The notes: a model not told the origin generated them from the sequence alone. A stretch of DNA of 64,000 bases from Mycoplana azooxidifex (GCF_014196765.1 NZ_JACIEE010000007.1:62001-126000), one strand, 5' to 3'. Counted from the stretch's first letter, positions 16,554 through 25,719 are shown. Made by a program: numbers and translations.

Positions 16554-18356
16554 TCAGTGATTATGCCGCGGGGGCGTCACGGCGATCTTCCGGAAATCGG
16601 CCGCCCCTTCGATCACGGCGCCGTCGGAAAGCTGGGTAACCGTCTTCCGGTAGAGCCGCTGCCAGGGCGTCGCGTCGGCCGGGACGGGCGGAATGCCGTC
16701 GCTGCGGCGCCGGTCGATCTCCGCCTCTTCCACCAGCATGTCGCAGCGGCCCTTCGTCAGGTCGATGCGGATCGTGTCGCCGGTCCGCAGCCATGCCAGC
16801 CCGCCGCCGGCCGCACTTTCCGGCGAGGCATTGAGGATGGAGGGGCTGTCGGCCGTCCCCGACTGCCGGCCATCGCCGATCGTCGGTAGGCTGGTGATGC
16901 CGCGCTTCAGCAGATGATCCGGCGGCTGCATGTTGACCACCTCCGCCGAGCCCGGCCAGCCGAGCGGGCCGGCGCCGCGGATGACGAGAATGCAGCGTTC
17001 GTCGATGTCGAGCGCAGGATCGTTGATGCGCCGGTGATAGTCCTCGGAGCCGTCGAACACGATCGCCCGGCCCTCGAACACGCCTTCCCGGCCCGGCTCG
17101 CTCAGGTAGCGCTGCCGGAATTCATCCGAGATCACGCTGGTCTTCATGATGGCGAAGTCGAACAGGTTGCCCTTCAGCACCAGGAACCCCGCTCGCTCCT
17201 TCAGCGGGCGGTCGAAGGGCCGGATCACCTCGCGGTCGGTCGCATGCCGGCCTTCGAGGTTCTGGCCGATGCTGCTGCCGGTGACGGTGCGACAGCTGCC
17301 GTCGAGCTTGCCGGCGTCGAGCAACTCGCGCATGATCGCCGGCACGCCGCCGGCGCGGTGGAAGCGTTCGCCCAGGAAGCGGCCGGCCGGCTGCACATCA
17401 GCCAGCAGCGGAATGTCGTAGCCGTGCTCCTGCCAGTCCTCGGGGAAAAGCTCGACGCCGGCATGCTTCGCCATGGCCGCCAGATGCGGCTGCGCGTTGG
17501 TAGAGCCGCCGATGGCGGAATTGACGCGGACGGCATTCAGGAAAGCCTCGCGGGTCAGGATATCGGAGGGGCGGATGTCCTCGAGCACCAGCTCGACGGC
17601 ACGCCGGCCGGTGCGATAGGCCATCTGGCCGCGCTCGCGATAGGCCGCGGGAATGGCGGCACAGCCCGTCAGCGACAATCCGAGCGCCTCGGCGAGCGCG
17701 TTCATCGTCGACGCCGTACCCATGGTATTGCAGTGGCCGATCGACGGCGCCGAATCCATCACTGCATCGACGAATTCCACGGCGTCGATCTCGCCTGCCG
17801 CATATTTCCGGCGCGAACGCCACAGCACGGTGCCCGAACCGACGAGGTCGCCCTCATGCCAGCCGTCGAGCATCGGCCCGCCGGACAGCACGATCGCCGG
17901 GATGTCGACCGTGGAGGCTGCCATGATCGCCGACGGCGTGGTCTTGTCGCAGCCCGTCGTCAGCACGACGCCGTCGAGCGGGTAGCCATACAGGATCTCT
18001 ACGAGGCCGAGATAGGCGAGGTTGCGGTCGAGCGCGGCCGTCGGTCGCTTGCAGTTTTCGAAGATTGGATGGGTGGGAAACTCGATCGGAATCCCGCCGG
18101 CGTCGCGGATGCCGTCGCGCACGCGCTTGGCCAGGTCGACATGGTGGCGGTTGCACGGCGTGAGATCGCTACCGCTCTGGGCGATGCCGATGACCGGCTT
18201 GCCGGAGCGGAGCTCCTCCGGCGTGATGCCCTGGTTCATGAAGCGCTCGAGATAGAGCGCCGTCATGTCGATATGGTCGGGATTGTCGAACCAATCCTGC
18301 GAGCGCAGCCGGCGACCGGCCCCGTTGTTTCCTGTCGCCCCGTTGTTTCCTGTCAT
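16554..18356 (-). CDS. IlvD/Edd-family dehydratase, sugar-acid type (arabonate/xylonate dehydratase-like)
   Basis: 600 residues, the length of pentonate dehydratases. It contains the [2Fe-2S]-type cysteine motifs GCDKTTP and HCNTMGTAS and the LSGGPM loop of the dihydroxyacid/sugar-acid dehydratase family. Opening residues SQDWFDNPDHIDMTALYLERFMNQG are typical of L-arabonate, D-xylonate and related enzymes rather than branched-chain IlvD. It would convert an aldonic acid to its 2-keto-3-deoxy acid. The first 13 codons contain an 18-bp tandem duplication (GNNGATGNNGAG). It is divergent from a DMT transporter and isolated from other sugar genes. Confidence 0.82.
   Translation of the reverse strand: MTGNNGATGNNGAGRRLRSQDWFDNPDHIDMTALYLERFMNQGITPEELRSGKPVIGIAQSGSDLTPCNRHHVDLAKRVRDGIRDAGGIPIEFPTHPIFENCKRPTAALDRNLAYLGLVEILYGYPLDGVVLTTGCDKTTPSAIMAASTVDIPAIVLSGGPMLDGWHEGDLVGSGTVLWRSRRKYAAGEIDAVEFVDAVMDSAPSIGHCNTMGTASTMNALAEALGLSLTGCAAIPAAYRERGQMAYRTGRRAVELVLEDIRPSDILTREAFLNAVRVNSAIGGSTNAQPHLAAMAKHAGVELFPEDWQEHGYDIPLLADVQPAGRFLGERFHRAGGVPAIMRELLDAGKLDGSCRTVTGSSIGQNLEGRHATDREVIRPFDRPLKERAGFLVLKGNLFDFAIMKTSVISDEFRQRYLSEPGREGVFEGRAIVFDGSEDYHRRINDPALDIDERCILVIRGAGPLGWPGSAEVVNMQPPDHLLKRGITSLPTIGDGRQSGTADSPSILNASPESAAGGGLAWLRTGDTIRIDLTKGRCDMLVEEAEIDRRRSDGIPPVPADATPWQRLYRKTVTQLSDGAVIEGAADFRKIAVTPPRHNH
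18320..18355. repeat. 18-bp tandem duplication at the dehydratase N-terminus
   Basis: Bases 18320-18337 are repeated at 18338-18354 with a change only in the 18th base. On the coding strand it duplicates TGNNGA just after the start methionine, likely by replication slippage, adding six harmless residues. Confidence 0.75.
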
Positions 18357-18616
18357 TGTCTCTTCCCTGTCATCCGGCGCGCGATGCGGTTCGCGCCTCG
18401 TCCTCGAAACCGAACATTTCATTGCTTTACGACCGGATCAACGGCGCACGCCACTCTTTTCAACATCGGCGGCGGCCATGCTTCATGCGCCGCCCTGATG
18501 GAGTCATCAGATATGCTGACTGGATTGCCGCGCCGAAATGTGGGACAGGCGATAATCCCATTCTCGCTGCGGGCAGGTCCATGCCGGCGTGGCGCCAAAC
18601 CTGCCGGACCTCGACC

Positions 18617-19525
18617 ATGACGGACATCACAGCCCCCTCCCCGTCTCTCGCTGGCGGAACACGCCTTGGCGTCGCGCTGATGCTGCTCGGCATGGTGATG
18701 TTCACCCTGAACGACGTGCTCGGCAAATGGCTCGTCGCGACCTATTCGGCCCAGCAGGTCATGCTGATCCGCAGCCTTGCGGCCCTTCTCGTGCTGCTGC
18801 CCTTCTTCTGGCGCCATGGCTGGCAGCGGATCATCCGGGTAGAGCGGCCGCGCCTGCAGGTGCTGCGCGCCCTGCTTGCCGCTGTGGAGGCGACCGCCTT
18901 CTACTTTGCCGTCGCCTACATGCCGCTCGCCGATACCATGACCTACTGGCTGGCCGCGCCGATCTATATCGCAGCACTTTCGCCTATGATGCTCGGCGAG
19001 CATGTCGGCTGGCGGCGCTGGACGGCGATCCTGATCGGCTTTGCCGGCGTGGTCATAGCGCTGGAACCATCGGCCGCGAGCTTCGCCCTGCCTGCCCTGA
19101 TCGCGCTCGGCGGCAGCGTCGCCTATTCCTTCGCCATCATCTTCAGCCGCTCGCTGCGGGCGACGCCGGACACGACGCTGGTCTTCTGGCAGATGGCGGC
19201 CGCCGTGATCGTCTCGCTCATCGGCATCGCTGTCCATCCGGAGAACTGGACGCCGGTGCCGCCGCTCGACCTGGGCCTGCTCGGCCTGCTTGGCGTCGTC
19301 GCGATGAGCGCGCACATGCTGGTGAACCGGTCGCTGAAGCTCGCCGACGCAGCGACGGTGGTGCCGCTGCAATATACGCTGCTGATATGGGCGGTGCTTT
19401 TCGGATGGATGTTCTTCGGCGACGTGCCGCGCCCGGCGATGATGGTGGGCGCCGGCTGCATCGTCGCCTCCGGCCTGTTCATCTTCTTCCGCGAACAGAA
19501 GCTCGCCCGCGCCGCCAGGCGCTGA
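18617..19525 (+). CDS. EamA/DMT-family transporter
   Basis: 302 residues with about ten hydrophobic helices in two EamA halves (GVALMLLGMVMFTLNDVLGK ... ALGGSVAYSFAIIFSRSL). The family moves small metabolites, often exporting amino acids or drugs across the inner membrane; the substrate cannot be predicted. The ATG at 18617 begins a hydrophilic leader of 16 residues before helix 1. A 260-base gap separates it from the divergent dehydratase, so the two could share a control region. Confidence 0.8.
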   Translation: MTDITAPSPSLAGGTRLGVALMLLGMVMFTLNDVLGKWLVATYSAQQVMLIRSLAALLVLLPFFWRHGWQRIIRVERPRLQVLRALLAAVEATAFYFAVAYMPLADTMTYWLAAPIYIAALSPMMLGEHVGWRRWTAILIGFAGVVIALEPSAASFALPALIALGGSVAYSFAIIFSRSLRATPDTTLVFWQMAAAVIVSLIGIAVHPENWTPVPPLDLGLLGLLGVVAMSAHMLVNRSLKLADAATVVPLQYTLLIWAVLFGWMFFGDVPRPAMMVGAGCIVASGLFIFFREQKLARAARR

Positions 19526-19578
19526 AAACCGGCGCCGCCCTCCGCAATGATCCGCTGCAGCTTCGCGAGTCTGGCTCA

Positions 19579-19615
19579 TTGACCGGTGAGATCACAACTC
19601 AATATAAGTGATCAC
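19579..19615 (+). promoter_or_regulatory. sigma70-type promoter with GTGATCAC-type boxes before the aminotransferase gene
   Basis: TTGACC (19579-19584) and TATAAG (19603-19608) are 18 bases apart. GTGAGATCAC (19586-19595) lies in the spacer and the perfect palindrome GTGATCAC (19608-19615) lies right after the -10. That placement suggests a repressor operator. It is the only promoter-like sequence between the DMT transporter and the aminotransferase. Confidence 0.5.
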
Positions 19616-19681
19616 ATTGGCGTGGCTGGACCGCAGGGATGCGCAACCGGCTCGGGGGATGGACTTGGCGGGGTGTGCATC

Positions 19682-21073
19682 ATGTTGACCAAGGGTTCGG
19701 AAATAGGGACGGCGGGGCTCGAGGCCCGCGCAGCGGCATTGCTGGAGACGGAACGCACCGTTTTCGAACGCCGGCGGCCGCTGGCTGCAGCCGTCCATGC
19801 CGCGGCGGGCCCCGGCTTCTTCGACGGCGTGCCGCAGCACTGGATGCTCGACTGGCCCTCGCCCTTTCCGCCCATCATCGAGACCGCCACCGGCGTCACG
19901 CTGACCGATATCGACGGCAACCGCGTCACCGATCTCTGCCTCGGCGATACCGGGGCGATGTTCGGGCACGGGCCGGAGCCCGTCCTGCGCGCGCTCGCCA
20001 ATGCCGGCACGCGCGGGCTGACCACGATGCTCCCCTCTTCGGATGCGCAGGCCGTGGGCCGCCTGCTCGCCGAACGCTTCGGCCTGCCGCGCTGGCAGCT
20101 GGCTGCGACGGCGAGCGACGCCAACCGCTTCGCCATCCGCATCGCCCGCGCCGTGACTGGCCGGGCCCAGCTGCTGGTCTTCGACGGCTGCTACCACGGC
20201 GCGGTCGACGACACGCTTGTCGATCTGGTGGACGGACGAACGGTGGCGCGCCGCAACCTGCTGGGCCAGGTGCGCGATCCCGGCGATCTGACCGTCTCCG
20301 TTCCCTTCAACGACGAGGACGCCCTTGCAGTGGCACTCGCGGGAGGCGACATCGCCTGCGTTCTCGCTGAGCCGGTGATGACCAATTGCGGCATGATCCT
20401 GCCCGACCCGGGCTTCCATGCGACGCTGCGGCGGCTGACGCGCGCGGCCGGCACGTTGCTCCTGATCGACGAGACGCACACGATCTCCAGCGGTCCCGGC
20501 GGCTACACGCGCCTGCACGGACTGGAGCCGGACCTGATGGTGATGGGCAAGCCGATCGGAGGCGGAATCCCCGTCAGCGTCTGGGGCATGACGGAGGCGA
20601 TTTCCGATCGCCTGCGCGCCGTCCGCAGCCGGCAGAGCGGCCACGGGCACTCCGGCATCGGCACGACGCTTTCGGGCAGCGCCATCCAGCTCGCCTGCCT
20701 GCGCGCCTGCCTCGAGGAGGTGATGACCGACGAGGCCTATCGCCTCATGAACGCCCGGGCCGACCGGATCGAGGCCGGGTTCGAGGCGGCGATCGTCGAG
20801 AACGACCTGGACTGGACGGTGTCGCGCGTCGGGGCGCGGCTCGAGATCGTGTTCTCGCCGCGACCCGTGCGCAATGCACAGGAGGCCCGCGAAGCAGCGT
20901 CCGACACGGTCGAGCAGGCGCTGCATCTTTCCATGCTCAATCTCGGCTATCTCCTGACCCCGTTCCACAATATGGTCCTCGTCAGCCCGGCGCTTTCGAC
21001 CGATCAAGCCGACGGGCTGGTCGCGGCATTTGCCAACGTGCTTGCAAGGCTGACCGGGAAGGAACACGCATGA
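19682..21073 (+). CDS. class III PLP-dependent aminotransferase
   Basis: 463 residues from the ATG at 19682; codons upstream overlap the promoter. Visible are LLLIDETHTIS with the PLP aspartate, and VMGKPIGGGIPVSVWG with the Schiff-base lysine. The overall shape (DIDGNRVTDLCLGDTGAMFGHG; FDGCYHG) resembles glutamate-1-semialdehyde aminomutase and omega-transaminases. It probably deaminates an omega-amino compound. Its stop overlaps the start of a glutamine-synthetase-like gene (ATGA), which suggests a shared pathway such as gamma-glutamylation of amines. The exact substrate is unknown. Confidence 0.82.
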   Translation: MLTKGSEIGTAGLEARAAALLETERTVFERRRPLAAAVHAAAGPGFFDGVPQHWMLDWPSPFPPIIETATGVTLTDIDGNRVTDLCLGDTGAMFGHGPEPVLRALANAGTRGLTTMLPSSDAQAVGRLLAERFGLPRWQLAATASDANRFAIRIARAVTGRAQLLVFDGCYHGAVDDTLVDLVDGRTVARRNLLGQVRDPGDLTVSVPFNDEDALAVALAGGDIACVLAEPVMTNCGMILPDPGFHATLRRLTRAAGTLLLIDETHTISSGPGGYTRLHGLEPDLMVMGKPIGGGIPVSVWGMTEAISDRLRAVRSRQSGHGHSGIGTTLSGSAIQLACLRACLEEVMTDEAYRLMNARADRIEAGFEAAIVENDLDWTVSRVGARLEIVFSPRPVRNAQEAREAASDTVEQALHLSMLNLGYLLTPFHNMVLVSPALSTDQADGLVAAFANVLARLTGKEHA

Positions 21074-22458
21074 CGAGGGATACTGCCGCCCGTCCGCAAG
21101 GCGTGGCCGACATCGCGGAGGCCGAGGCGTTCCTGGCAGCCCACCCGGAGATCGGCGCCTTCGATCTGGTCCTGATCGACATCAACGGCATTGCCCGGGG
21201 CAAGATCATCCGCCGCCACGAACTCCTGCCGATCTTCCGCTCCGGCCGCCATCTGCCGGGATCGATCCTCGGCCTGGACGTCTGCGGCGAGGACGTGGAG
21301 GAGACGGGCCTCGTCTGGTCCGACGGCGATGCCGATCGCCGTGCCTGGCCCGTGTCCGACTCGCTGGTGCCCCTGCCCTGGACGGATCCGCCGCGCGGCG
21401 AGGTCCGGCTCGCGCTCTATGAGCTCGACGGAACGCCGATGGCCGCAGATCCGAGGCATGCGCTGGCCCGGCGCGACGCCATGCTGAAGGCCGAGGGCTT
21501 CCATCCGGTGCTCGCATACGAGCTCGAGTTCTACCTGCTCGACCGGGAACGGGATGCGGCCGGCAACTTCCAGCCGCTGCGGCTGCCGCTGACTGGCGAA
21601 CGACCGGAGGGCATCCAGGTCTACGGTGTCAGCGAACTCGATCGCCTGGAGCCGTTCATCGACGCCGTCTACAGCGCCGCCGAGGCCCAGGGACTGCCCG
21701 TCGAGACGATGATTTCGGAATATGCGCAGGGGCAGTTCGAGCTGACGCTGCACCACGGCAAGGCTCTGCGCGCGGCGGACGACCTCGTCATGCTCAAGCG
21801 CCTGCTGCGCGCCATCGCGGTCCGCCACGGCATGTTGGCCTGCTTCATGGCCAAGCCCTTCGCCGGCCGCGCCGGCTCGGGCATGCATGTTCATGCGAGC
21901 CTCACAGACGAGGCCGGCGAGAACCTTTTTGCCGATCGCGGCGGCGAGCTTTCGCCGTTGCTTACGCAGGCGGTGGCCGGGCTGCTCGAGACGATGGAGG
22001 AATCCATGCTCGTCTTTGCGCCCCACCTCAACTCCTGGCGCCGGTTCTCGGCGCAGAGCTATGCGCCGACGACCCCGACCTGGGGCACCAACAACCGTTC
22101 GGTCGCCGTGCGAATTCCGGCTGGATCCGGTGCCGGCCGCCATCTGGAGCAACGCGCCGCCGGCATCGACGCCAATCCCTATCTCGTCGGCGCCACCGTG
22201 CTTGCGGCCATGCAACGGGGAATCGCTGCAAAGGTCGACCCCGGCCCGCAAACGACCGCCTATGCCGAAGGCCGGGACGACCAGCTTCAACCCGACTGGC
22301 GCAGCGCTATCCAGACGGCGGCGGCGTCCGCCTTCCTCAAGGAGGCACTCGGAGAACGCATGCATTTCGTTCTCCTTGCGCTGAAACGCGCCGAATACCG
22401 CCGCTTCGCGACCGAGATCACCGCCCTGGAGCGTGCGATCTACGGCGAAGTCGTCTGA
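21070..22458 (+). CDS. glutamine-synthetase-family ligase (gamma-glutamyl-amine synthetase/PuuA type)
   Basis: 462 residues. The catalytic half shows EYAQGQFELTLHH, SGMHVHASL and TPTWGTNNRSVAVRIP, arranged as in PuuA-type ligases rather than GlnA, and the GlnA adenylylation-site region is absent. Such enzymes couple glutamate (or another acid) to an amine such as putrescine or ethanolamine using ATP. It overlaps the aminotransferase by 4 bases, so the two are translationally coupled. Polyamine or monoamine catabolism is a reasonable inference, supported also by the polyamine-type ABC genes 10 kb away. Confidence 0.82.
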   Translation: MTRDTAARPQGVADIAEAEAFLAAHPEIGAFDLVLIDINGIARGKIIRRHELLPIFRSGRHLPGSILGLDVCGEDVEETGLVWSDGDADRRAWPVSDSLVPLPWTDPPRGEVRLALYELDGTPMAADPRHALARRDAMLKAEGFHPVLAYELEFYLLDRERDAAGNFQPLRLPLTGERPEGIQVYGVSELDRLEPFIDAVYSAAEAQGLPVETMISEYAQGQFELTLHHGKALRAADDLVMLKRLLRAIAVRHGMLACFMAKPFAGRAGSGMHVHASLTDEAGENLFADRGGELSPLLTQAVAGLLETMEESMLVFAPHLNSWRRFSAQSYAPTTPTWGTNNRSVAVRIPAGSGAGRHLEQRAAGIDANPYLVGATVLAAMQRGIAAKVDPGPQTTAYAEGRDDQLQPDWRSAIQTAAASAFLKEALGERMHFVLLALKRAEYRRFATEITALERAIYGEVV

Positions 22459-22512
22459 GGCGCTGTCTTCGGCGCGGGGAAGATCTTGCAGCCGCAGGCC
22501 GCCGCTCGCCGA

Positions 22513-22998
22513 TCACGGAGCGGCCGGCCGCTCCTCCGCAAGCGGATCGACCGGCATGGCCGAGACGCCGGTCCAGATGCCGGACGGCTTGACGAAGCCG
22601 ACCATTTCAGCCGCCATCAGCGTATCCACGAATTCCGTGTACTCGATGATGCGGCCGTCCTCGAAGGTCAGCTTGTCCAGCATTTCGGTATCGATGAAGA
22701 CATCCTTCGGGATGAAGCGGATCGGCCCGCTGCGGTGAACCAGTACCGTGTCCCCGTCCACATGGACGCTCTCGACCTCCATGTCCGACAGGTCCCAGGC
22801 CGCCATCAGATCGCCGAACCGGGCCCGGATCTCCGTTTCGCCTTCCACCATATGGGTCAGGGGGCCGAGCCTGTAGCTGCCGGTGATCCGAAAGCTGGCT
22901 CTTGGATCGACACAATTCATGATCGCGTCGATGTCGTTGTCGTTGCGCGCCCTGTAGAACGCGCGGACAGTCCTTTCGAGTTCTCTGCGATCCGTCAT
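22513..22998 (-). CDS. NTF2-like (SnoaL/ketosteroid-isomerase fold) protein
   Basis: 161 residues: one cone-shaped NTF2-like domain (VRAFYRARNDNDIDAIMNCVDP; VHVDGDTVLVHRSGPIRFIP; FEDGRIIEYTEFVDTLMAAEM). Such domains bind small hydrophobic ligands or act as isomerases or hydrolases; nothing here fixes a reaction. AGGGA 7 bases before the ATG supports the start. It lies downstream of the LldD-like gene on the same strand but 150 bases away, with its own palindrome upstream (23078-23095). Confidence 0.65.
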   Translation of the reverse strand: MTDRRELERTVRAFYRARNDNDIDAIMNCVDPRASFRITGSYRLGPLTHMVEGETEIRARFGDLMAAWDLSDMEVESVHVDGDTVLVHRSGPIRFIPKDVFIDTEMLDKLTFEDGRIIEYTEFVDTLMAAEMVGFVKPSGIWTGVSAMPVDPLAEERPAAP

Positions 22999-23077
22999 GG
23001 ATGCTTCCCTCCGTTAGAACGCAGGGAGTTTGCGCCGCTTTGGCCGCCCGGGCAATTCGGAATGCCCCATCCAAAAG

Positions 23078-23095
23078 TATTAGCTTAACCTAATA
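23078..23095. promoter_or_regulatory. TATTAG-N6-CTAATA palindrome
   Basis: A perfect 6-bp dyad with the centre CTTAAC sits in an AT-rich island 80 bases upstream of the NTF2-like gene start. Its ATTAG-N8-CTAAT form resembles LysR- or TetR-type operators. No candidate regulator is adjacent. Confidence 0.4.
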
Positions 23096-23148
23096 TTAAT
23101 CGATGGAGCGATTCCGGACGGACGGCCTAATGTCCGCACCAAGGCCAA

Positions 23149-24291
23149 TCAACTTCCCTGATGCAGGTTGCGGCGCGACAGGTTGCGCACATCCCGCTCG
23201 CCGCAAAGCGCCATGGTGATGTCGAGCTCCTTGCGGATGATATCCAGCGCCCGCGTCACCCCGGACTTGCCGCCGGCGCCGAGCCCGTAGAGGAACGGCC
23301 GGCCGATATAGGTGCCCTTGGCGCCGTAGCACAGCGCCTTCAGCACGTCCTGTCCCGAACGGATGCCGCCGTCGAGATGAACTTCGACATGGCCGCCGAC
23401 GGCGTCGACGATGCGCGGCAGCATGCTGATCGAGGACGGAGCGCCGTCGAGTTGCCGGCCGCCATGGTTGGAGACGATGATCGCATCCGCTCCCGTCGAG
23501 ACCGCCATGCGCGCATCCTCCTCGTCGAGGATGCCCTTCAGGATCAGCTTTCCGCCCCAACGTTCCTTGATCCAGGCGACGTCGGCCCAGGAGAGCTGCG
23601 GGTCGAACTGCTCGGACGTCCAGACCGACAGCGAGGACAGGTCGGTGACGCTCTTGGAGTGGCCGACGATGTTGCCGAACGTGCGCCGCTTCGTGCCCAG
23701 CATCCGCATGCACCACATCGGCCGCGTGGCCATCTGCCAGACATGCTTGGGCGTGAATTTCGGCGGTGCCGACAGGCCGTTGCGGATGTCCTTGTGGCGC
23801 TGGCCCAGAATCTGCAGATCGAGCGTCAGCACGAGCGCGGAGCATTTCGCCGCCTTGGCGCGGTCGATCAGGTTCAGCACGAAGTCGCGGTCCTGCATCA
23901 CGTAGAGCTGGAACCAGAACGGCTTGGTCGTGACCGAGGCGACATCCTCGATCGAGCAGATGCTCATCGTGGAAAGCGTGAACGGGATCCCGAATTCCTC
24001 GGCCGCCTGAGCCGCCAGCATCTCGCCGTTTGCGTGCTGCATTCCGGTCAGCCCGGTGGGAGCCAGCGCCACCGGCATCGACACCTTCTCGCCGATCATC
24101 GTGGTTTCCAGCGAACGGTTCGTCATGTCGACGAGCACGCGCTGGCGCAGCTTGATCTTGCGGAAGTCCTCTTCGTTCGCCTGGTAGGTGCCCTCGGTGT
24201 AGGCGCCTGAATCGGCATAGTCGAAGAACATCTTCGGCACGCGCCGCTTCGCGCGCGCCTTGAGGTCGTCAATCGTCAGGATCTGGCTCAA
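23149..24291 (-). CDS. lldD: FMN-dependent alpha-hydroxyacid oxidase, L-lactate dehydrogenase type
   Basis: 380 residues, the LldD length. It has the (S)-2-hydroxyacid oxidase features VPKMFFDYADSGAYTE, LAPTGLTGMQHANGE, the catalytic His/Arg of SNHGGRQLDGAPSS, and the FMN phosphate loop DGGIRSGQDVLKAL. The start is TTG: an in-frame TAG lies four codons upstream, GGGGGAAG precedes it, and MSQILTIDDLK matches known LldD N-termini. It follows the fuconate dehydratase by 66 bases. The non-phosphorylative L-fucose route ends in pyruvate plus L-lactate, so an L-lactate oxidase fits this operon. Confidence 0.88.
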   Translation of the reverse strand: MSQILTIDDLKARAKRRVPKMFFDYADSGAYTEGTYQANEEDFRKIKLRQRVLVDMTNRSLETTMIGEKVSMPVALAPTGLTGMQHANGEMLAAQAAEEFGIPFTLSTMSICSIEDVASVTTKPFWFQLYVMQDRDFVLNLIDRAKAAKCSALVLTLDLQILGQRHKDIRNGLSAPPKFTPKHVWQMATRPMWCMRMLGTKRRTFGNIVGHSKSVTDLSSLSVWTSEQFDPQLSWADVAWIKERWGGKLILKGILDEEDARMAVSTGADAIIVSNHGGRQLDGAPSSISMLPRIVDAVGGHVEVHLDGGIRSGQDVLKALCYGAKGTYIGRPFLYGLGAGGKSGVTRALDIIRKELDITMALCGERDVRNLSRRNLHQGS

Positions 24292-24357
24292 CTCTTCCCC
24301 CTACATGCGGAAGGGCGGCACACCTGTCGGTGCCGCCCCGAATGCGACGATCACCTT

Positions 24358-25635
24358 TTAGGGTCGGAACGTGAATTCGGCAATCGATTCCGGCTTCATT
24401 TCGATCGAGAAGCCGGCGCGCGACGGCGGCATGTAGGCGGCGTCGACAATGACGCAGGGATCGACGAAATGCTCGTGCAGATGATCGACATACTCGATCA
24501 CCCTGCCCTCCTTCGTACCGGACACGGCGACATAGTCGATCATCGACAGATGCTGGACGTATTCGCAAAGCCCTACGCCACCGGCATGCGGCCAGACCGG
24601 CAGACCGTATTTCGCCGCGACCAGCAGCACCGACAGCACCTCGTTCAGCCCGCCCATGCGGCAGCTGTCGATCTGGACGATGTCGATCGCGCCTTCCGCG
24701 ATGAACTGCTTGAACATGATGCGGTTCTGGCACATCTCGCCGGTCGCGACCTTCACCGGCTCGATCGCCTGGCGGATCTTGCGGTGGCCGGCGATATCGT
24801 CCGGGCTGGTCGGCTCCTCGATGAAGTAGGGATTGGCGAAGGCGAGCTTGTTGACCCAGTCGATCGCCTGGTCGACTTCCCAGACCTGGTTGGCGTCGAT
24901 CATCAGGTAACGATCCGGACCGATGACCTCGCGCGCGATCGTCAGCCGGCGGATATCGTCGTCGAGGTCGCGGCCGACCTTCATCTTGACATGGTCGAAC
25001 CCCGCTTCGACCGCTTCCTGGCAGAGCCGCCGCAGCTTCTCCTCCGGATAGCCGAGCCAGCCGGCCGACGTCGTGTAGCAGGCATAGCCCTCGCGTTTCA
25101 GGGTTTCGATCCGTTCCGTCTTGCCCGCCTCTGCCTTCTTCAGGATGGTGATCGCCTCGTCCCTGGTCAGGACGTCCGTCAGGTAGCGGAAGTCGACGAT
25201 ATCGGCGATCTCTTCCGCAGAAAGCTCGCTGACGAGCTGCCAGACCGGCTTGTTCGCCTGCCGGGCCAGCAGATCCCAGACGGCGTTGACGACGGCGCCG
25301 GTCGCCAGATGCATCGCGCCCTTGTCGGGACCGATCCAGCGCAACTGGCTGTCACCGGTCAGATGGCGCCAGTACTTGCCCGGCGCCTTGCGGACCTCGT
25401 CCAGATCCGTGCCGACGACGAGATGCTCCATCGCCCTGATCGCCATGCAGCAGATGTCGTTGCCGCGGCCGATGGTGAAGGTCAGGCCATGGCCGCTGAC
25501 GCCTGGCTCGTCGGTATCGAGGATGACATAGGCCGCCGAATAGTCCGGATCCGGGTTCATCGCATCCGAGCCGTCCAGGCTCTTGGACGTGGGAAACCGC
25601 AGGTCGAACACGCGCATGCCGGTGATGCGGGTCAT
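24358..25635 (-). CDS. L-fuconate dehydratase (enolase superfamily)
   Basis: 425 residues. Of two adjacent ATGs the second (25635) sits 5 bases after GGAGG and is chosen. The mandelate-racemase-type active site is visible: KMKVG (Lys pair), MIDANQVW (metal Asp), FIEEPTSPDD (metal Glu), ATGEMCQNR (metal Glu) and WPHAGGVGL (catalytic His). Length and the SLDGSDAMNPDPDYSAAY N-terminus match fuconate dehydratases. It converts L-fuconate to 2-keto-3-deoxy-L-fuconate. It leads an operon with the LldD-like gene and diverges from a lactonase gene of the same pathway. Confidence 0.88.
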   Translation of the reverse strand: MTRITGMRVFDLRFPTSKSLDGSDAMNPDPDYSAAYVILDTDEPGVSGHGLTFTIGRGNDICCMAIRAMEHLVVGTDLDEVRKAPGKYWRHLTGDSQLRWIGPDKGAMHLATGAVVNAVWDLLARQANKPVWQLVSELSAEEIADIVDFRYLTDVLTRDEAITILKKAEAGKTERIETLKREGYACYTTSAGWLGYPEEKLRRLCQEAVEAGFDHVKMKVGRDLDDDIRRLTIAREVIGPDRYLMIDANQVWEVDQAIDWVNKLAFANPYFIEEPTSPDDIAGHRKIRQAIEPVKVATGEMCQNRIMFKQFIAEGAIDIVQIDSCRMGGLNEVLSVLLVAAKYGLPVWPHAGGVGLCEYVQHLSMIDYVAVSGTKEGRVIEYVDHLHEHFVDPCVIVDAAYMPPSRAGFSIEMKPESIAEFTFRP

Positions 25636-25691
25636 CATTTCCTCCCATGACGCGGCGGCCGCGACACCAGGCTTGTTTGTCGCGGCAACGC

Positions 25692-25719
25692 TTGAATTCT
25701 TCAAATTGTACTTTATACA
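25692..25719. promoter_or_regulatory. two dyads in the fuconate dehydratase / lactonase divergent region
   Basis: TTGAA-TTC-TTCAA (25692-25704) and TGTA-CTTTA-TACA (25707-25719) lie side by side 57-84 bases upstream of the dehydratase start, in the only AT-rich part of the 203-base divergent spacer. Both are plausible operator halves for a sugar-acid regulator that is not present nearby. Confidence 0.45.
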
